From CAYZQE01 sp964480635 (GTDB lineage: Bacteria; Pseudomonadota; Gammaproteobacteria; GCA-001735895), in the NCBI GenBank assembly GCA_964480635.1, contig CAYZQE010000092.1:1-9622 (forward strand): a stretch of 9,622 nt of DNA, in the 5' to 3' direction. The notes beneath the pieces were generated by a model. That model was not told the origin of the DNA and did not search any database. It saw nothing but the letters and a program-made list of their open reading frames with translations. The position numbers and the translations under genes are program-made. Positions 1 to 6,819 of this stretch are shown piece after piece (position 1 is the first letter of the stretch; each line of letters starts with the position of its first letter).

Positions 1-534
1 GAAGATATTTCGGGTGTTGAAATTAAAGGATACAGAGCGCCTAGCTATTCAATTGGAAAAGATAATATTTGGGCTTTAGATGTCTTGGCGCAAACTGGCC
101 ACCAGTATAGTTCGAGTATTTATCCTATTAAACACGATCATTATGGTTATCCTGAAGCACCTCGTTTTGTTTTTAAAGATAAAAAAACAGGATTAATAGA
201 GATCCCTATTACAACTATGAAATTTATGAATCGTTTGTTCCCAGCGGGTGGCGGCGGCTTTTTTCGGTTTTACCCCTATTTTTTGTCACGATGGATTATT
301 GGTCAGGTAAATAAAAAAGATAAGATGCCCTCAATTTTTTATTTTCATCCATGGGAAATTGACCCCAACCAGCCAAAACAAAATAATATTTCTGCAAAAT
401 CTCAGTTTAGGCATTATTTGAACTTAGATAAAACCGAAAAACGTTTAAATCATCTTTTATCTGATTTTAATTGGGGGAGAATGGACGATGTATTTATTAA
501 AGGGCAAGATATACCAGAATATGAGTTAAGTTAA
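1..534 (+). CDS. XrtA-system polysaccharide deacetylase, C-terminal part (5' end missing)
   Basis: The reading frame is open from base 1, giving 177 residues, so the gene starts upstream of the window; a TTG at 85 is only an internal codon. The fragment begins just before a late NodB-type motif (GYRAPSYSI, residues 10-18) and continues into the C-terminal DUF3473-like region. Hallmarks of the exosortase-A-associated deacetylase family are visible: PIKHDHYGYPEAPRF (about 42-56), EIPITT (67-72), PAGGGGFFRFYPY (81-93), FYFHPWEIDPNQP (113-125) and RHYLNLDKTEKRL (137-149). Family knowledge: these enzymes are thought to remove acetyl groups from the exopolysaccharide made by XrtA/PEP-CTERM loci. 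The metal-binding motifs of the N-terminal half are outside the window, so activity cannot be judged. It is on the same strand as prsT but separated from it by 319 bases with their own promoter. Confidence 0.9.
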   Translation, partial: EDISGVEIKGYRAPSYSIGKDNIWALDVLAQTGHQYSSSIYPIKHDHYGYPEAPRFVFKDKKTGLIEIPITTMKFMNRLFPAGGGGFFRFYPYFLSRWIIGQVNKKDKMPSIFYFHPWEIDPNQPKQNNISAKSQFRHYLNLDKTEKRLNHLLSDFNWGRMDDVFIKGQDIPEYELS

Positions 535-572
535 TTTGCCTCTCTCAATTGACAGTTTAAAAGCTAGGTACT

Positions 573-590
573 AACCTCAGGCTAAAGGTT
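573..590 (+). terminator. weak hairpin after the deacetylase
   Basis: AACCT at 573-577 and AGGTT at 586-590 form a 5-bp stem around an 8-base loop, followed by TATTGT. It sits about 40 bases after the deacetylase stop codon. The stem is short and there is no real T run, so it is a poor intrinsic terminator. The rest of 535-692 shows no gene and no other clear signal. Confidence 0.2.
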
Positions 591-692
591 TATTGTCTCA
601 GGTCGCTAATTTAAAACTATACATTTTCAGTGCAAGGCTTTATCGTCAATTTGTTTCAGTTCTGAGGAAGAATTAATGTGTAGAAATAACTG

Positions 693-743
693 GGAAGTGG
701 GACTTTAGTCCCACATGACTAGCGAGGCTAAAGCCTCACTTCC
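693..743. repeat. REPIN-like pair of inverted REP hairpins
   Basis: Two 22-base units lie in opposite orientation, 693-714 on the plus strand and 722-743 on the minus strand, separated by 7 bases (715-721). Each starts with GGAAGTG and folds into its own hairpin around a TTTA-type loop: GTGGGAC/GTCCCAC in the first, GAGGCT/AGCCTC in the second. Compared in the same orientation, the units differ at five positions, all in the stems. Four form two compensatory pair swaps (G-C to A-T and A-T to G-C), and the fifth changes T-A to a T-G wobble. This matches the layout of REPINs mobilised by REP-associated tyrosine transposases (RAYTs). No RAYT gene is in the window. The family name is inference; the inverted structure is read directly. 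Confidence 0.7.
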
Positions 744-746
744 TGT

Positions 747-773
747 TTGAGCGACTTTTAGTCGTGTTATAAT
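747..773 (+). promoter_or_regulatory. extended -10 promoter for prsT
   Basis: TGTTATAAT at 765-773 contains a perfect TATAAT (768-773) preceded by TG at 765-766, the extended -10 form that tolerates a poor -35. The best -35-like hexamer is TTGAGC at 747-752, with a short 15-base spacer. Predicted transcription start is near 780, giving a leader of about 74 bases before the prsT ATG. The leader carries TCAACC (773-778) and GGTTGA (800-805) arms that could pair weakly. This is the only strong promoter-like site seen upstream of the plus-strand run. Confidence 0.55.
752..764. repeat. third, shortened REP-like palindrome
   Basis: CGACT (752-756) and AGTCG (760-764) form a 5-bp stem around TTT, with the same core shape (GACTTT..AGTC) as the first REP unit nine bases upstream. 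The GGAAG head is missing, so it looks like a decayed half unit. It lies between the -35-like and -10 elements proposed for prsT, so it could also act as an operator. Confidence 0.45.
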
Positions 774-837
774 CAACCTATGTACTTTCAGTTGATATTG
801 GTTGAGTTAAAACAGCCTATAAAAATAAAATATAAAA

Positions 838-843
838 TAAGGA
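838..843 (+). promoter_or_regulatory. ribosome binding site of prsT
   Basis: TAAGGA lies 10 bases before the ATG at 854. The spacing is slightly long, but it is the only purine-rich Shine-Dalgarno match in this A/T-rich leader. Confidence 0.5.
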
Positions 844-853
844 ATTATTAATA

Positions 854-3610
854 ATGAAATTTAAGTCGTTAATTACGTTTGTCTTAGTCGCTTTTTTAAC
901 TTCGTGTTCTACGCAGCTTACCACTGAAGAATATCTTCAACGCGGCTCTAGTTATATGGATGAAAAAGAGTGGAAGAGCGCCATTATTGAATATAAAAAT
1001 GGCATTAAGCAGTCTCCTGAAAATGCAAAAGCTCGAATTTTACTAGGGAAAGCATATTTAAAAACCTATAGTAGTGATGCGGCAATTAAAGAGCTTAAAA
1101 AAGCGATTTCACTCGGTGTGGATAAAACTAAAGTCGTAGTTTCATTGGGCAAAGCCTACGCACAAAGCAATAAAAATGATGAAATAACCAATGAAATAAC
1201 GCTTGATGGTAATTTAATCAAAGAAGAAAAACTTGAAATATTGGCAATAAGAGCAGGTGCTTTTTTACGTAAAAAAGACCTAGATAGTGCTTTATCAGAA
1301 TTGCAAAAAGCAAAACAACTAGACAGAGATCATACATCTGTTCGATTAATGTGGGCGCAATATGAGGCGCGTAAAGGTAATGTAGACGAACAAATTAAAT
1401 GGTTAAAGCCGCTGTTAACTTTAAATGTTGCTGATGCATGGAGCCAAATGGGTGATGTTGAACGAACTCAATTAAACTTAGAAAAATCTGAAGTCGCTTA
1501 TACAAAAGCAATTGATCTTAGAAAATTAGTTCATCAAGATTATTTATCTAGGGCATTGGTAAGAATAACGTTAAAAAAATATGATGAAGCTATGGCTGAT
1601 TTGCAATTGCTTAAAAAGGCCGGTTTATTAACGCCAGTAATAATGCATTCAGAAGGTGTGATAGCATTTTATCAAAAAGATTTTGATACGGCGCAAAGAA
1701 AATTAGATGAAGTGCTCGCTAAATACAAGGCATATCCTCCAAGTTTGTTTGTATTGGGATTAACACATTACCAAAAGAAAAACTTTGAAAGTGCCATTAA
1801 TTCACTTAGCAGATATTTAAAAATAGATCCTAAAAATGCTCAAGCAAGATTAGTTTTAGCAACATCTTTGTTGCAAACCAATAAACCCTCTCAGGCAATT
1901 GTTGAATTAGAGGGGTTGCTAAAAATTGACCCGAATAATGCTAAAGCATTGTCTCTTTTAGGTGGGGCATATGTGCGTAATGGGCAGTTAGCTGAAGGTT
2001 TAGCATTATTTAAAAAGACGGCAGCGCAAAATCCAACTCAAGCAACTGCTCAGTTTCAGCTAGGCTCTATTTTAATTCGTGACAAAAAGACAGTGGCAAA
2101 AGGCCAGCAGGCTTTATTAAAAGCCTTAGATTTAGATCCTGATTTAGCTCAAGCCAATTTATCTTTATATTTAAGTTACATGCAATCTAAAACTTTTAAT
2201 AAAGCGTCAAAAATTGCGCAAAAAATGATTGATGCCAAGCCAAAAGATACATTGGCTTATAATTTATTAGCTCATTCTTATTTCTCGAATGGTGATAAAG
2301 ATAAAGCCATTGAATTGTTTGAATCAACGTTAAAGAAGTTTCCATCTGATCCTTTAACATCTAGCAATATGGCAAGAATTAAATTACAAACAAATCAGAT
2401 TGAAGATGCTAAGTTGATTTATTTAAATGTTTTAGAGAAAAACCCAAATGATTTAAGAACGCTTATTAGTTTGGCTGTTGTTGAGTCAAAACTAGGTAAT
2501 GATGTACCTAAAATGGATTATCTTATAAAGGCTGTGAAATCTAATCCTACTGTTCTTTCGCCTAAGCTTATTTTAGCGACTGAATATTTAAAGCAAACTA
2601 AATTCCAAGAAGCATTTAATGTATTAAGAGACGTAAGTGATGCGGATAAAAGTAAAATTGAAGTACAGTTAATTAATGCAAAAGCAAAAATGGGTTTAAA
2701 GGAACACGATTTTGCACAAGTGTTATTGAAGAAGCTAGTGGCTAAAAACCCATCGTCAGCATCACCATATTTTCTTTTAGGTCAAAATTATGGTTATCTA
2801 AAGAAAAAGGATCAGATGAAATCAGCTTTTGAGCAAGTTTTAAAAATTAAACCTGACCATTTCTCTGCGAGCTTAATTTTAACGCGTTTAGCTTTATTAG
2901 AAGGTAATAAAAAGGAGTTTGAAACTCGAATTACTAATATGTCTAAAATTTACCCCGAGCATGTTGATGTTAAATTTTTGCATGCCAAATTAACAAGTAA
3001 TGATAAAAATTATAAATCAGCCATTTCTACATTAGAAGGTTTATTAAAAGAAACACCGCACTCAGAGATAGTCATTGATCTAGCACGTAATAAATGGGTG
3101 TCTGGAGATAAGGATGGTGCAATTACAGGTGTCGAACTTTGGTTGGAAGAAAACCCTGAAGATAAAAAAGCATTGATGCTGTTAGCCCAGTTTTACATTA
3201 ATCAAAATAGAAATGAAGAAGCTAATGCGACCTACGCTAAAGTTGATAAGCTGATTCCTAACAATGCCATTGTGTTAAATAATATGGCTTGGTTATATCG
3301 TGAAAGCAATGTGAAACAAGGCATTAAGTTAGCTAAAAAAGCATTGGCTTTAGAGCCAGAAAGTCCTTTTATTAAAGATACCTTAGCCATGCTTTTATTG
3401 GGTGATGATAAAGCTACTGAGGCTTTGCCATTGTCACAACAAGCAGCGAAAGCACAGCCTAATTTTGTTGAAATTCAAATGAATTATGCCAAAGTGTTGA
3501 TAGCCGTTGGTGATAAAGCAATGGCAAAAACTGTTTTAAATACGATTGGCTCAAATACTAAATCTTTTGATCAGCGTCAGCAAATTCGTATGTTATTGAA
3601 TAGTTTATAA
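854..3610 (+). CDS. prsT: PEP-CTERM system TPR-repeat lipoprotein PrsT
   Basis: This 918-residue protein starts with a lipoprotein signal: MKFK, a hydrophobic run (residues 5-15) and the lipobox LTSC with Cys18. Serine at +2 favours outer-membrane sorting. Essentially all the rest is tandem tetratricopeptide repeats, seen as recurring pairs of helices ending in motifs such as DPNNAKALSLLG and KPDHFSASLIL at roughly 34-residue spacing. Length and architecture match the PrsT family tied to XrtA/PEP-CTERM exopolysaccharide loci, which are usually about 900 residues. Its exact role is not established; a periplasmic protein-protein scaffold for polymer assembly or export is the usual inference. 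It is the first gene of the plus-strand run, with its own promoter, and galE follows after 13 bases. Another large TPR lipoprotein family is possible but less likely given the adjacent XrtA-type deacetylase. Confidence 0.88.
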   Translation: MKFKSLITFVLVAFLTSCSTQLTTEEYLQRGSSYMDEKEWKSAIIEYKNGIKQSPENAKARILLGKAYLKTYSSDAAIKELKKAISLGVDKTKVVVSLGKAYAQSNKNDEITNEITLDGNLIKEEKLEILAIRAGAFLRKKDLDSALSELQKAKQLDRDHTSVRLMWAQYEARKGNVDEQIKWLKPLLTLNVADAWSQMGDVERTQLNLEKSEVAYTKAIDLRKLVHQDYLSRALVRITLKKYDEAMADLQLLKKAGLLTPVIMHSEGVIAFYQKDFDTAQRKLDEVLAKYKAYPPSLFVLGLTHYQKKNFESAINSLSRYLKIDPKNAQARLVLATSLLQTNKPSQAIVELEGLLKIDPNNAKALSLLGGAYVRNGQLAEGLALFKKTAAQNPTQATAQFQLGSILIRDKKTVAKGQQALLKALDLDPDLAQANLSLYLSYMQSKTFNKASKIAQKMIDAKPKDTLAYNLLAHSYFSNGDKDKAIELFESTLKKFPSDPLTSSNMARIKLQTNQIEDAKLIYLNVLEKNPNDLRTLISLAVVESKLGNDVPKMDYLIKAVKSNPTVLSPKLILATEYLKQTKFQEAFNVLRDVSDADKSKIEVQLINAKAKMGLKEHDFAQVLLKKLVAKNPSSASPYFLLGQNYGYLKKKDQMKSAFEQVLKIKPDHFSASLILTRLALLEGNKKEFETRITNMSKIYPEHVDVKFLHAKLTSNDKNYKSAISTLEGLLKETPHSEIVIDLARNKWVSGDKDGAITGVELWLEENPEDKKALMLLAQFYINQNRNEEANATYAKVDKLIPNNAIVLNNMAWLYRESNVKQGIKLAKKALALEPESPFIKDTLAMLLLGDDKATEALPLSQQAAKAQPNFVEIQMNYAKVLIAVGDKAMAKTVLNTIGSNTKSFDQRQQIRMLLNSL

Positions 3611-3623
3611 AAAAGTTTAAAAA

Positions 3624-4646
3624 ATGAATAAAATTAAAAAAGTTTTAGTCACAGGTGGGGCGGGTTATATTGGCTCTCATACGTGTTTAGAGTTATTGAA
3701 TGAAGGTTATGAGGTTGTGGTTTTTGATAATCTCAGTAACAGTAAAAAAGAATCATTAAACCGAGTAGAGAAATTAACTGATAAATCTATTAAGTTTATA
3801 AAAGCTGATCTACGTAATAAAGAAGAAACCATTCAAGTTTTAAAACAAGAACAACCCGATGCCGTTATTCATTTTGCGGGTTTAAAAGCAGTAGGTGAAT
3901 CAGTTTATATCCCAATTGAGTACTACCAAAATAATATAGCAGGCACTCTCAATTTATGTGAAGCGATGAAAGAACATGGGCAAAAAAACATTGTTTTTAG
4001 TTCATCTGCAACAGTTTATGGCGACCCAGCCTCCTTACCAATTAAAGAAGGTTTTCCAACATCGGCAACAAACCCTTATGGACGATCAAAATTAATTGTA
4101 GAAGAAATGCTACAAGATATTTATAAATCGAATAATGATTGGAATATTTCTTTACTACGTTATTTTAATCCAGTTGGCGCACATGAAAGCGGGCAAATTG
4201 GTGAAGACCCCAATGAAACCCCCAATAACTTAATGCCTTATATCTCTCAAGTTGCTATAGGCAAGTTAAAAGAGTTATCAGTTTATGGTGATGATTACGA
4301 CACACTTGACGGAACCGGAGTTAGAGACTATATACATGTAGTTGATTTGGCTAAAGGCCATATAGCTGCGCTTAAACGGTTAGAAACGTCTCCGGGTGTT
4401 ATGATTCATAATTTAGGCACAGGCACTGGCTATAGTGTTTTACAAATGAAGGATGCACTTGCAAAATCAGCAAATAGAGACATTGCCTATAAAATTGTGG
4501 GTCGAAGAGAAGGAGATATTGCATCATGTTATGCAGATTCTTCTCTAGCTAAGACAGAATTAAACTGGATAGCAGAAAAAAACCTACAACAAATGTGTGA
4601 TGATACATGGCGATGGCAGTCTAAAAACCCTAATGGCTTTGATTAA
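3624..4646 (+). CDS. galE: UDP-glucose 4-epimerase GalE
   Basis: A full-length 340-residue extended short-chain dehydrogenase/reductase that interconverts UDP-glucose and UDP-galactose in the cytoplasm using bound NAD. Visible motifs are the Rossmann glycine motif TGGAGYIG (10-17), FDNLSNS (34-40), HFAGLKAVGES (83-93), FSSSATVYG with catalytic Ser128 (125-133), the YxxxK pair Tyr152/Lys156 in NPYGRSK, and the GalE-specific RYFNPVGAHESGQIGEDP (179-196) and TGVRDYIHVVDLA (231-243). No active-site residue is missing. It lies 13 bases after prsT and has no recognisable Shine-Dalgarno sequence (only A/T-rich bases precede the ATG). The likely job in this locus is UDP-galactose supply for the polysaccharide, though it may also serve cell-wide galactose metabolism. 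Confidence 0.95.
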   Translation: MNKIKKVLVTGGAGYIGSHTCLELLNEGYEVVVFDNLSNSKKESLNRVEKLTDKSIKFIKADLRNKEETIQVLKQEQPDAVIHFAGLKAVGESVYIPIEYYQNNIAGTLNLCEAMKEHGQKNIVFSSSATVYGDPASLPIKEGFPTSATNPYGRSKLIVEEMLQDIYKSNNDWNISLLRYFNPVGAHESGQIGEDPNETPNNLMPYISQVAIGKLKELSVYGDDYDTLDGTGVRDYIHVVDLAKGHIAALKRLETSPGVMIHNLGTGTGYSVLQMKDALAKSANRDIAYKIVGRREGDIASCYADSSLAKTELNWIAEKNLQQMCDDTWRWQSKNPNGFD

Positions 4647-4670
4647 TTAACCATAAATAATGACATATAG

Positions 4671-4676
4671 AAGGAG
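4671..4676 (+). promoter_or_regulatory. strong ribosome binding site fixing the lipoprotein start
   Basis: AAGGAG lies 6 bases before the ATG at 4683. An in-frame TTG at 4677 directly abuts this site and cannot be served by it, so the ATG at 4683 is chosen as the start. Confidence 0.8.
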
Positions 4677-4682
4677 TTGATT

Positions 4683-5084
4683 ATGTTAAAAATTTTGCTA
4701 TTAATGAGTGTGTTTTCGTTGCTTTCTTGTTCTGATATAGAAAGTAACCTCAATAGTGGTACTGGTACCAGTACTGATGGTGGCGGTGGCGGAGGGGCTA
4801 ACAAGGTTTTTACTTTATCTTGGGCTGCGCCTACTAATTTTGAAAACGCTGACCTTTTAACACCCGCTGATGATTTGTCTGAATATCGAATCTATTATGG
4901 CGATAGTGAAGGAAATGTAACTCTGAATTTCACCAGTATAAGTGTCGATAAAACATCATTTTCTACTCAAAGTTTTGATGCTAATTTAGTGAGTTCATTT
5001 GCCACTGTTTATCTTGCTATGACTTCTGTTTCTAATGATGGTGTAGAAAGTGTTTTGTCAGATATAGTGACTTTTAATCCTTAA
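4683..5084 (+). CDS. small lipoprotein with a fibronectin type III-like domain
   Basis: The protein has 133 residues. It opens with a short lipoprotein signal peptide ending in the lipobox LLSC (Cys16, Ser at +2), which predicts an outer-membrane lipoprotein. A flexible linker rich in Gly, Ser and Thr follows (about 24-39), including six glycines in a row. Residues 42-133 resemble a single fibronectin type III fold: FTLSWAAPT at the first strand, LSEYRIYYGDSEGN in the middle, and the closing pattern LAMTSVSNDGVESVLSDIV, which matches the usual 'AV..DG.ES..S' end. Such domains bind sugars or proteins at the cell surface. Its place between two sugar-nucleotide epimerases suggests a role in handling or anchoring the polymer, but no function is established. 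It is the only gene in the run with a near-ideal Shine-Dalgarno sequence, so it may be translated more strongly than its neighbours. Confidence 0.8.
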   Translation: MLKILLLMSVFSLLSCSDIESNLNSGTGTSTDGGGGGGANKVFTLSWAAPTNFENADLLTPADDLSEYRIYYGDSEGNVTLNFTSISVDKTSFSTQSFDANLVSSFATVYLAMTSVSNDGVESVLSDIVTFNP

Positions 5085-5102
5085 ATAATAAAAAATAAAC
5101 AT

Positions 5103-5811
5103 ATGAAAATTTTAGTAACTGGTGCTGCTGGTTTTATTGGTTCTGCTCTTTCAATTAGGTTACTAGACCGTGGAGATGAAGTTGTAGGCATTGATAGCCA
5201 TAATGATTATTATGACCCAGCATTAAAAGAAGCTCGCTTAGCGCGTCATTTCGATCATCCAAATTACACACATATTAGAATGTCTTTAGAAGACCGGGAT
5301 GGCATGGCATCACTCTTTAAAGAGCAACAATTTAATCGAGTTGTAAATTTAGCGGCCCAAGCGGGCGTACGTTATTCATTAGAAAATCCCATGGCTTATA
5401 TCGATACAAACTTAGTCGGTTTTGGNNNNNNNNNNNNNNNNNNNNNNNNNNNNNNNNNNNNNNNNNNNNNNNNNNNNNNNNNNNNNNNNNNNNNNNNNNN
5501 NNNNNNNNNNNNNNNNNNNNNNNNNAGATTGGAATGGCGATAATCCAGATTCAGCAACCAGTTATGCACCATGGCGTGTGTATAATATTGGCAATAATAA
5601 CCCTGTTGAGTTAAATACTTATATTTCTGCTTTAGAAGCATCTATGGGTAAGGTAGCAGAAAAAGAAATGCTACCACTGCAACCTGGGGATGTGCCTGAT
5701 ACCTATGCTGATGTTGATGATTTAGTAAGAGATTTTGACTATAAACCTGAAACAAGCGTTCAAGATGGCATTGCCAAATTTACAGAATGGTTTAATGACT
5801 ATTATAAATAA
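5103..5811 (+). CDS. NAD-dependent epimerase, UDP-glucuronate 4-epimerase-like, interrupted by assembly gap
   Basis: The N-terminal 107 residues carry the Rossmann motif TGAAGFIG (6-13), GIDSHNDYYDPALKEARL (29-46) and VNLAAQAGVRYSLENP (81-96), typical of the UDP-glucuronate epimerase/CapI group that makes UDP-galacturonate for capsules and exopolysaccharides. After 100 Ns the C-terminal 94 residues resume with DWNGDNPDSATSYAPWRVYN, NIGNNNPVEL, LPLQPGDVPDTYADVDDLVRD and a terminal FTEWFNDYYK, all typical of the same family. Family length is about 335 residues, so about 130 residues are hidden, including the catalytic Ser/Thr and YxxxK motif. The two halves are out of frame as written, but the N run is a placeholder, so this is not evidence of a frameshift. 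No Shine-Dalgarno sequence precedes the ATG. GDP-mannose or other UDP-sugar epimerases are less likely alternatives. Confidence 0.85.
5426..5525. other. assembly gap of 100 Ns
   Basis: Exactly 100 unknown bases, the usual placeholder for a scaffold gap of unestimated size, lie inside the epimerase gene. By comparison with the family's length, the real missing sequence should be about 400 bases. Confidence 0.97.
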
Positions 5812-5826
5812 GCAGTAGATTAACGG

Positions 5827-6819
5827 ATGTTAAATCAATACCCAGCTATTAAATTTGATACGGCGGCTAAACCCCAGCTTATCGTTGTTATAGATACCGA
5901 AGAAGAATTTAATTGGTCAGAGCCTCCTTCACGAGAGAACATTGCTGTTTCAGCCATGTCAAAAATTCACTTGGTGCAGGATATTTTTGATGAATATGGC
6001 ATAGTTCCTTGTTATGTCATTGACTATCCCATTGCAAGTCAGGTTGATGGTTATGCCCCTTTAAAAGAATTTTTAGACAATAAACAATGTGAAATTGGCG
6101 CTCATTTACACCCCTGGGTAAGCCCTCCTTTTGAAGAAGAAGTAACTATTTCTAATATGTATCCCGGTAATTTAGGGTATGATATTGAAAAAAGAAAACT
6201 CGCTTGTTTACATGATCAAATTGAAACGTCTTTCGGTATAAAAACTGAAATTTATAAAGCAGGTCGTTATGGTGTAGGGGAGCATACGGCTAAAATAATG
6301 AAAGAATTAGGCTTTACAATAGATCTTTCGATTTGTAGTGCGTTTGATTATCGTGCTGACGGCGGGCCAAACTTTAGTGATTCACTAACAGAGCCTTATT
6401 GGTTTGGCCAAGATAAGGACTTACTAGAGATTCCATTGTCAGGTGCCTTTGTCGGTATGGCTGGCACGCTATCAAAGCATATATATAATGCTTCGGGCTA
6501 TTTAAGCATGATAAAAGCAAGAGGCATTTTATCTAGATTATCCATTGTTGATAGGTTGATGTTATCGCCTGAAGGGTATTCAACAGAAGAACATATTAAA
6601 TTAACGCGTTTCTTATATAAAAAAGGCGTTAGGACGTTTACTTGGAATTTTCATAGTCCCACGGTTGTACCCAACAAAACGATGTACACCAACAATAATA
6701 AACAAGTGCAGCAATTCTTAGATACCTTTAGACGTTATTTTGATTTCTTTTTAGGTGAATTATCGGGAGTGGCGACGACCCCATTACAATTAAAAGCTCA
6801 ATTGGAGAGAGATAAATGA
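5827..6819 (+). CDS. atypical polysaccharide deacetylase-like protein (WalW-type)
   Basis: This 330-residue cytoplasmic-looking protein (no signal peptide) has a degenerate NodB/carbohydrate esterase 4 layout. Motif 1 appears as VIDTEEEFNW (21-30), with Asp23 where the catalytic base is expected but Glu25 in place of the usual second Asp. Motif 2 is GAHLHPW (91-97), with His94 and His96 rather than the classical HxxxH metal pair. A motif 3-like KAGRYGVG (144-151) gives Arg147, and TWNFHSPT (272-279) supplies a late His276. These features recall the WalW-type deacetylases found in exopolysaccharide clusters. It lies 15 bases after the epimerase and overlaps the carbamoyltransferase by ATGA, so the two are probably translationally coupled. 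No good Shine-Dalgarno sequence precedes the ATG. The substrate is unknown; a lipid-linked or nucleotide-linked sugar is possible given the lack of an export signal. Confidence 0.8.
   Translation: MLNQYPAIKFDTAAKPQLIVVIDTEEEFNWSEPPSRENIAVSAMSKIHLVQDIFDEYGIVPCYVIDYPIASQVDGYAPLKEFLDNKQCEIGAHLHPWVSPPFEEEVTISNMYPGNLGYDIEKRKLACLHDQIETSFGIKTEIYKAGRYGVGEHTAKIMKELGFTIDLSICSAFDYRADGGPNFSDSLTEPYWFGQDKDLLEIPLSGAFVGMAGTLSKHIYNASGYLSMIKARGILSRLSIVDRLMLSPEGYSTEEHIKLTRFLYKKGVRTFTWNFHSPTVVPNKTMYTNNNKQVQQFLDTFRRYFDFFLGELSGVATTPLQLKAQLERDK

Noticed and set aside
693..764. CRISPR-like array reading of the three palindromic units
   Set aside because: Units alternate orientation, spacers are 7-8 bases and no cas gene is present; REP-type repeats explain the pattern.
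792..836. Alternative prsT promoter TTGATA (792-797) with TATAAA (818-823)
   Set aside because: The 20-base spacer is too long, and A/T-rich DNA here makes TATAAA common; the extended -10 at 765-773 is better.
4677..4682. TTG start two codons upstream for the small lipoprotein
   Set aside because: It directly abuts AAGGAG, leaving no spacing, while the ATG at 4683 is ideally placed.
5396..5641. Minus-strand open frame spanning the N gap
   Set aside because: It exists only because Ns carry no stop codons; the opposite strand encodes a recognisable epimerase on both sides.
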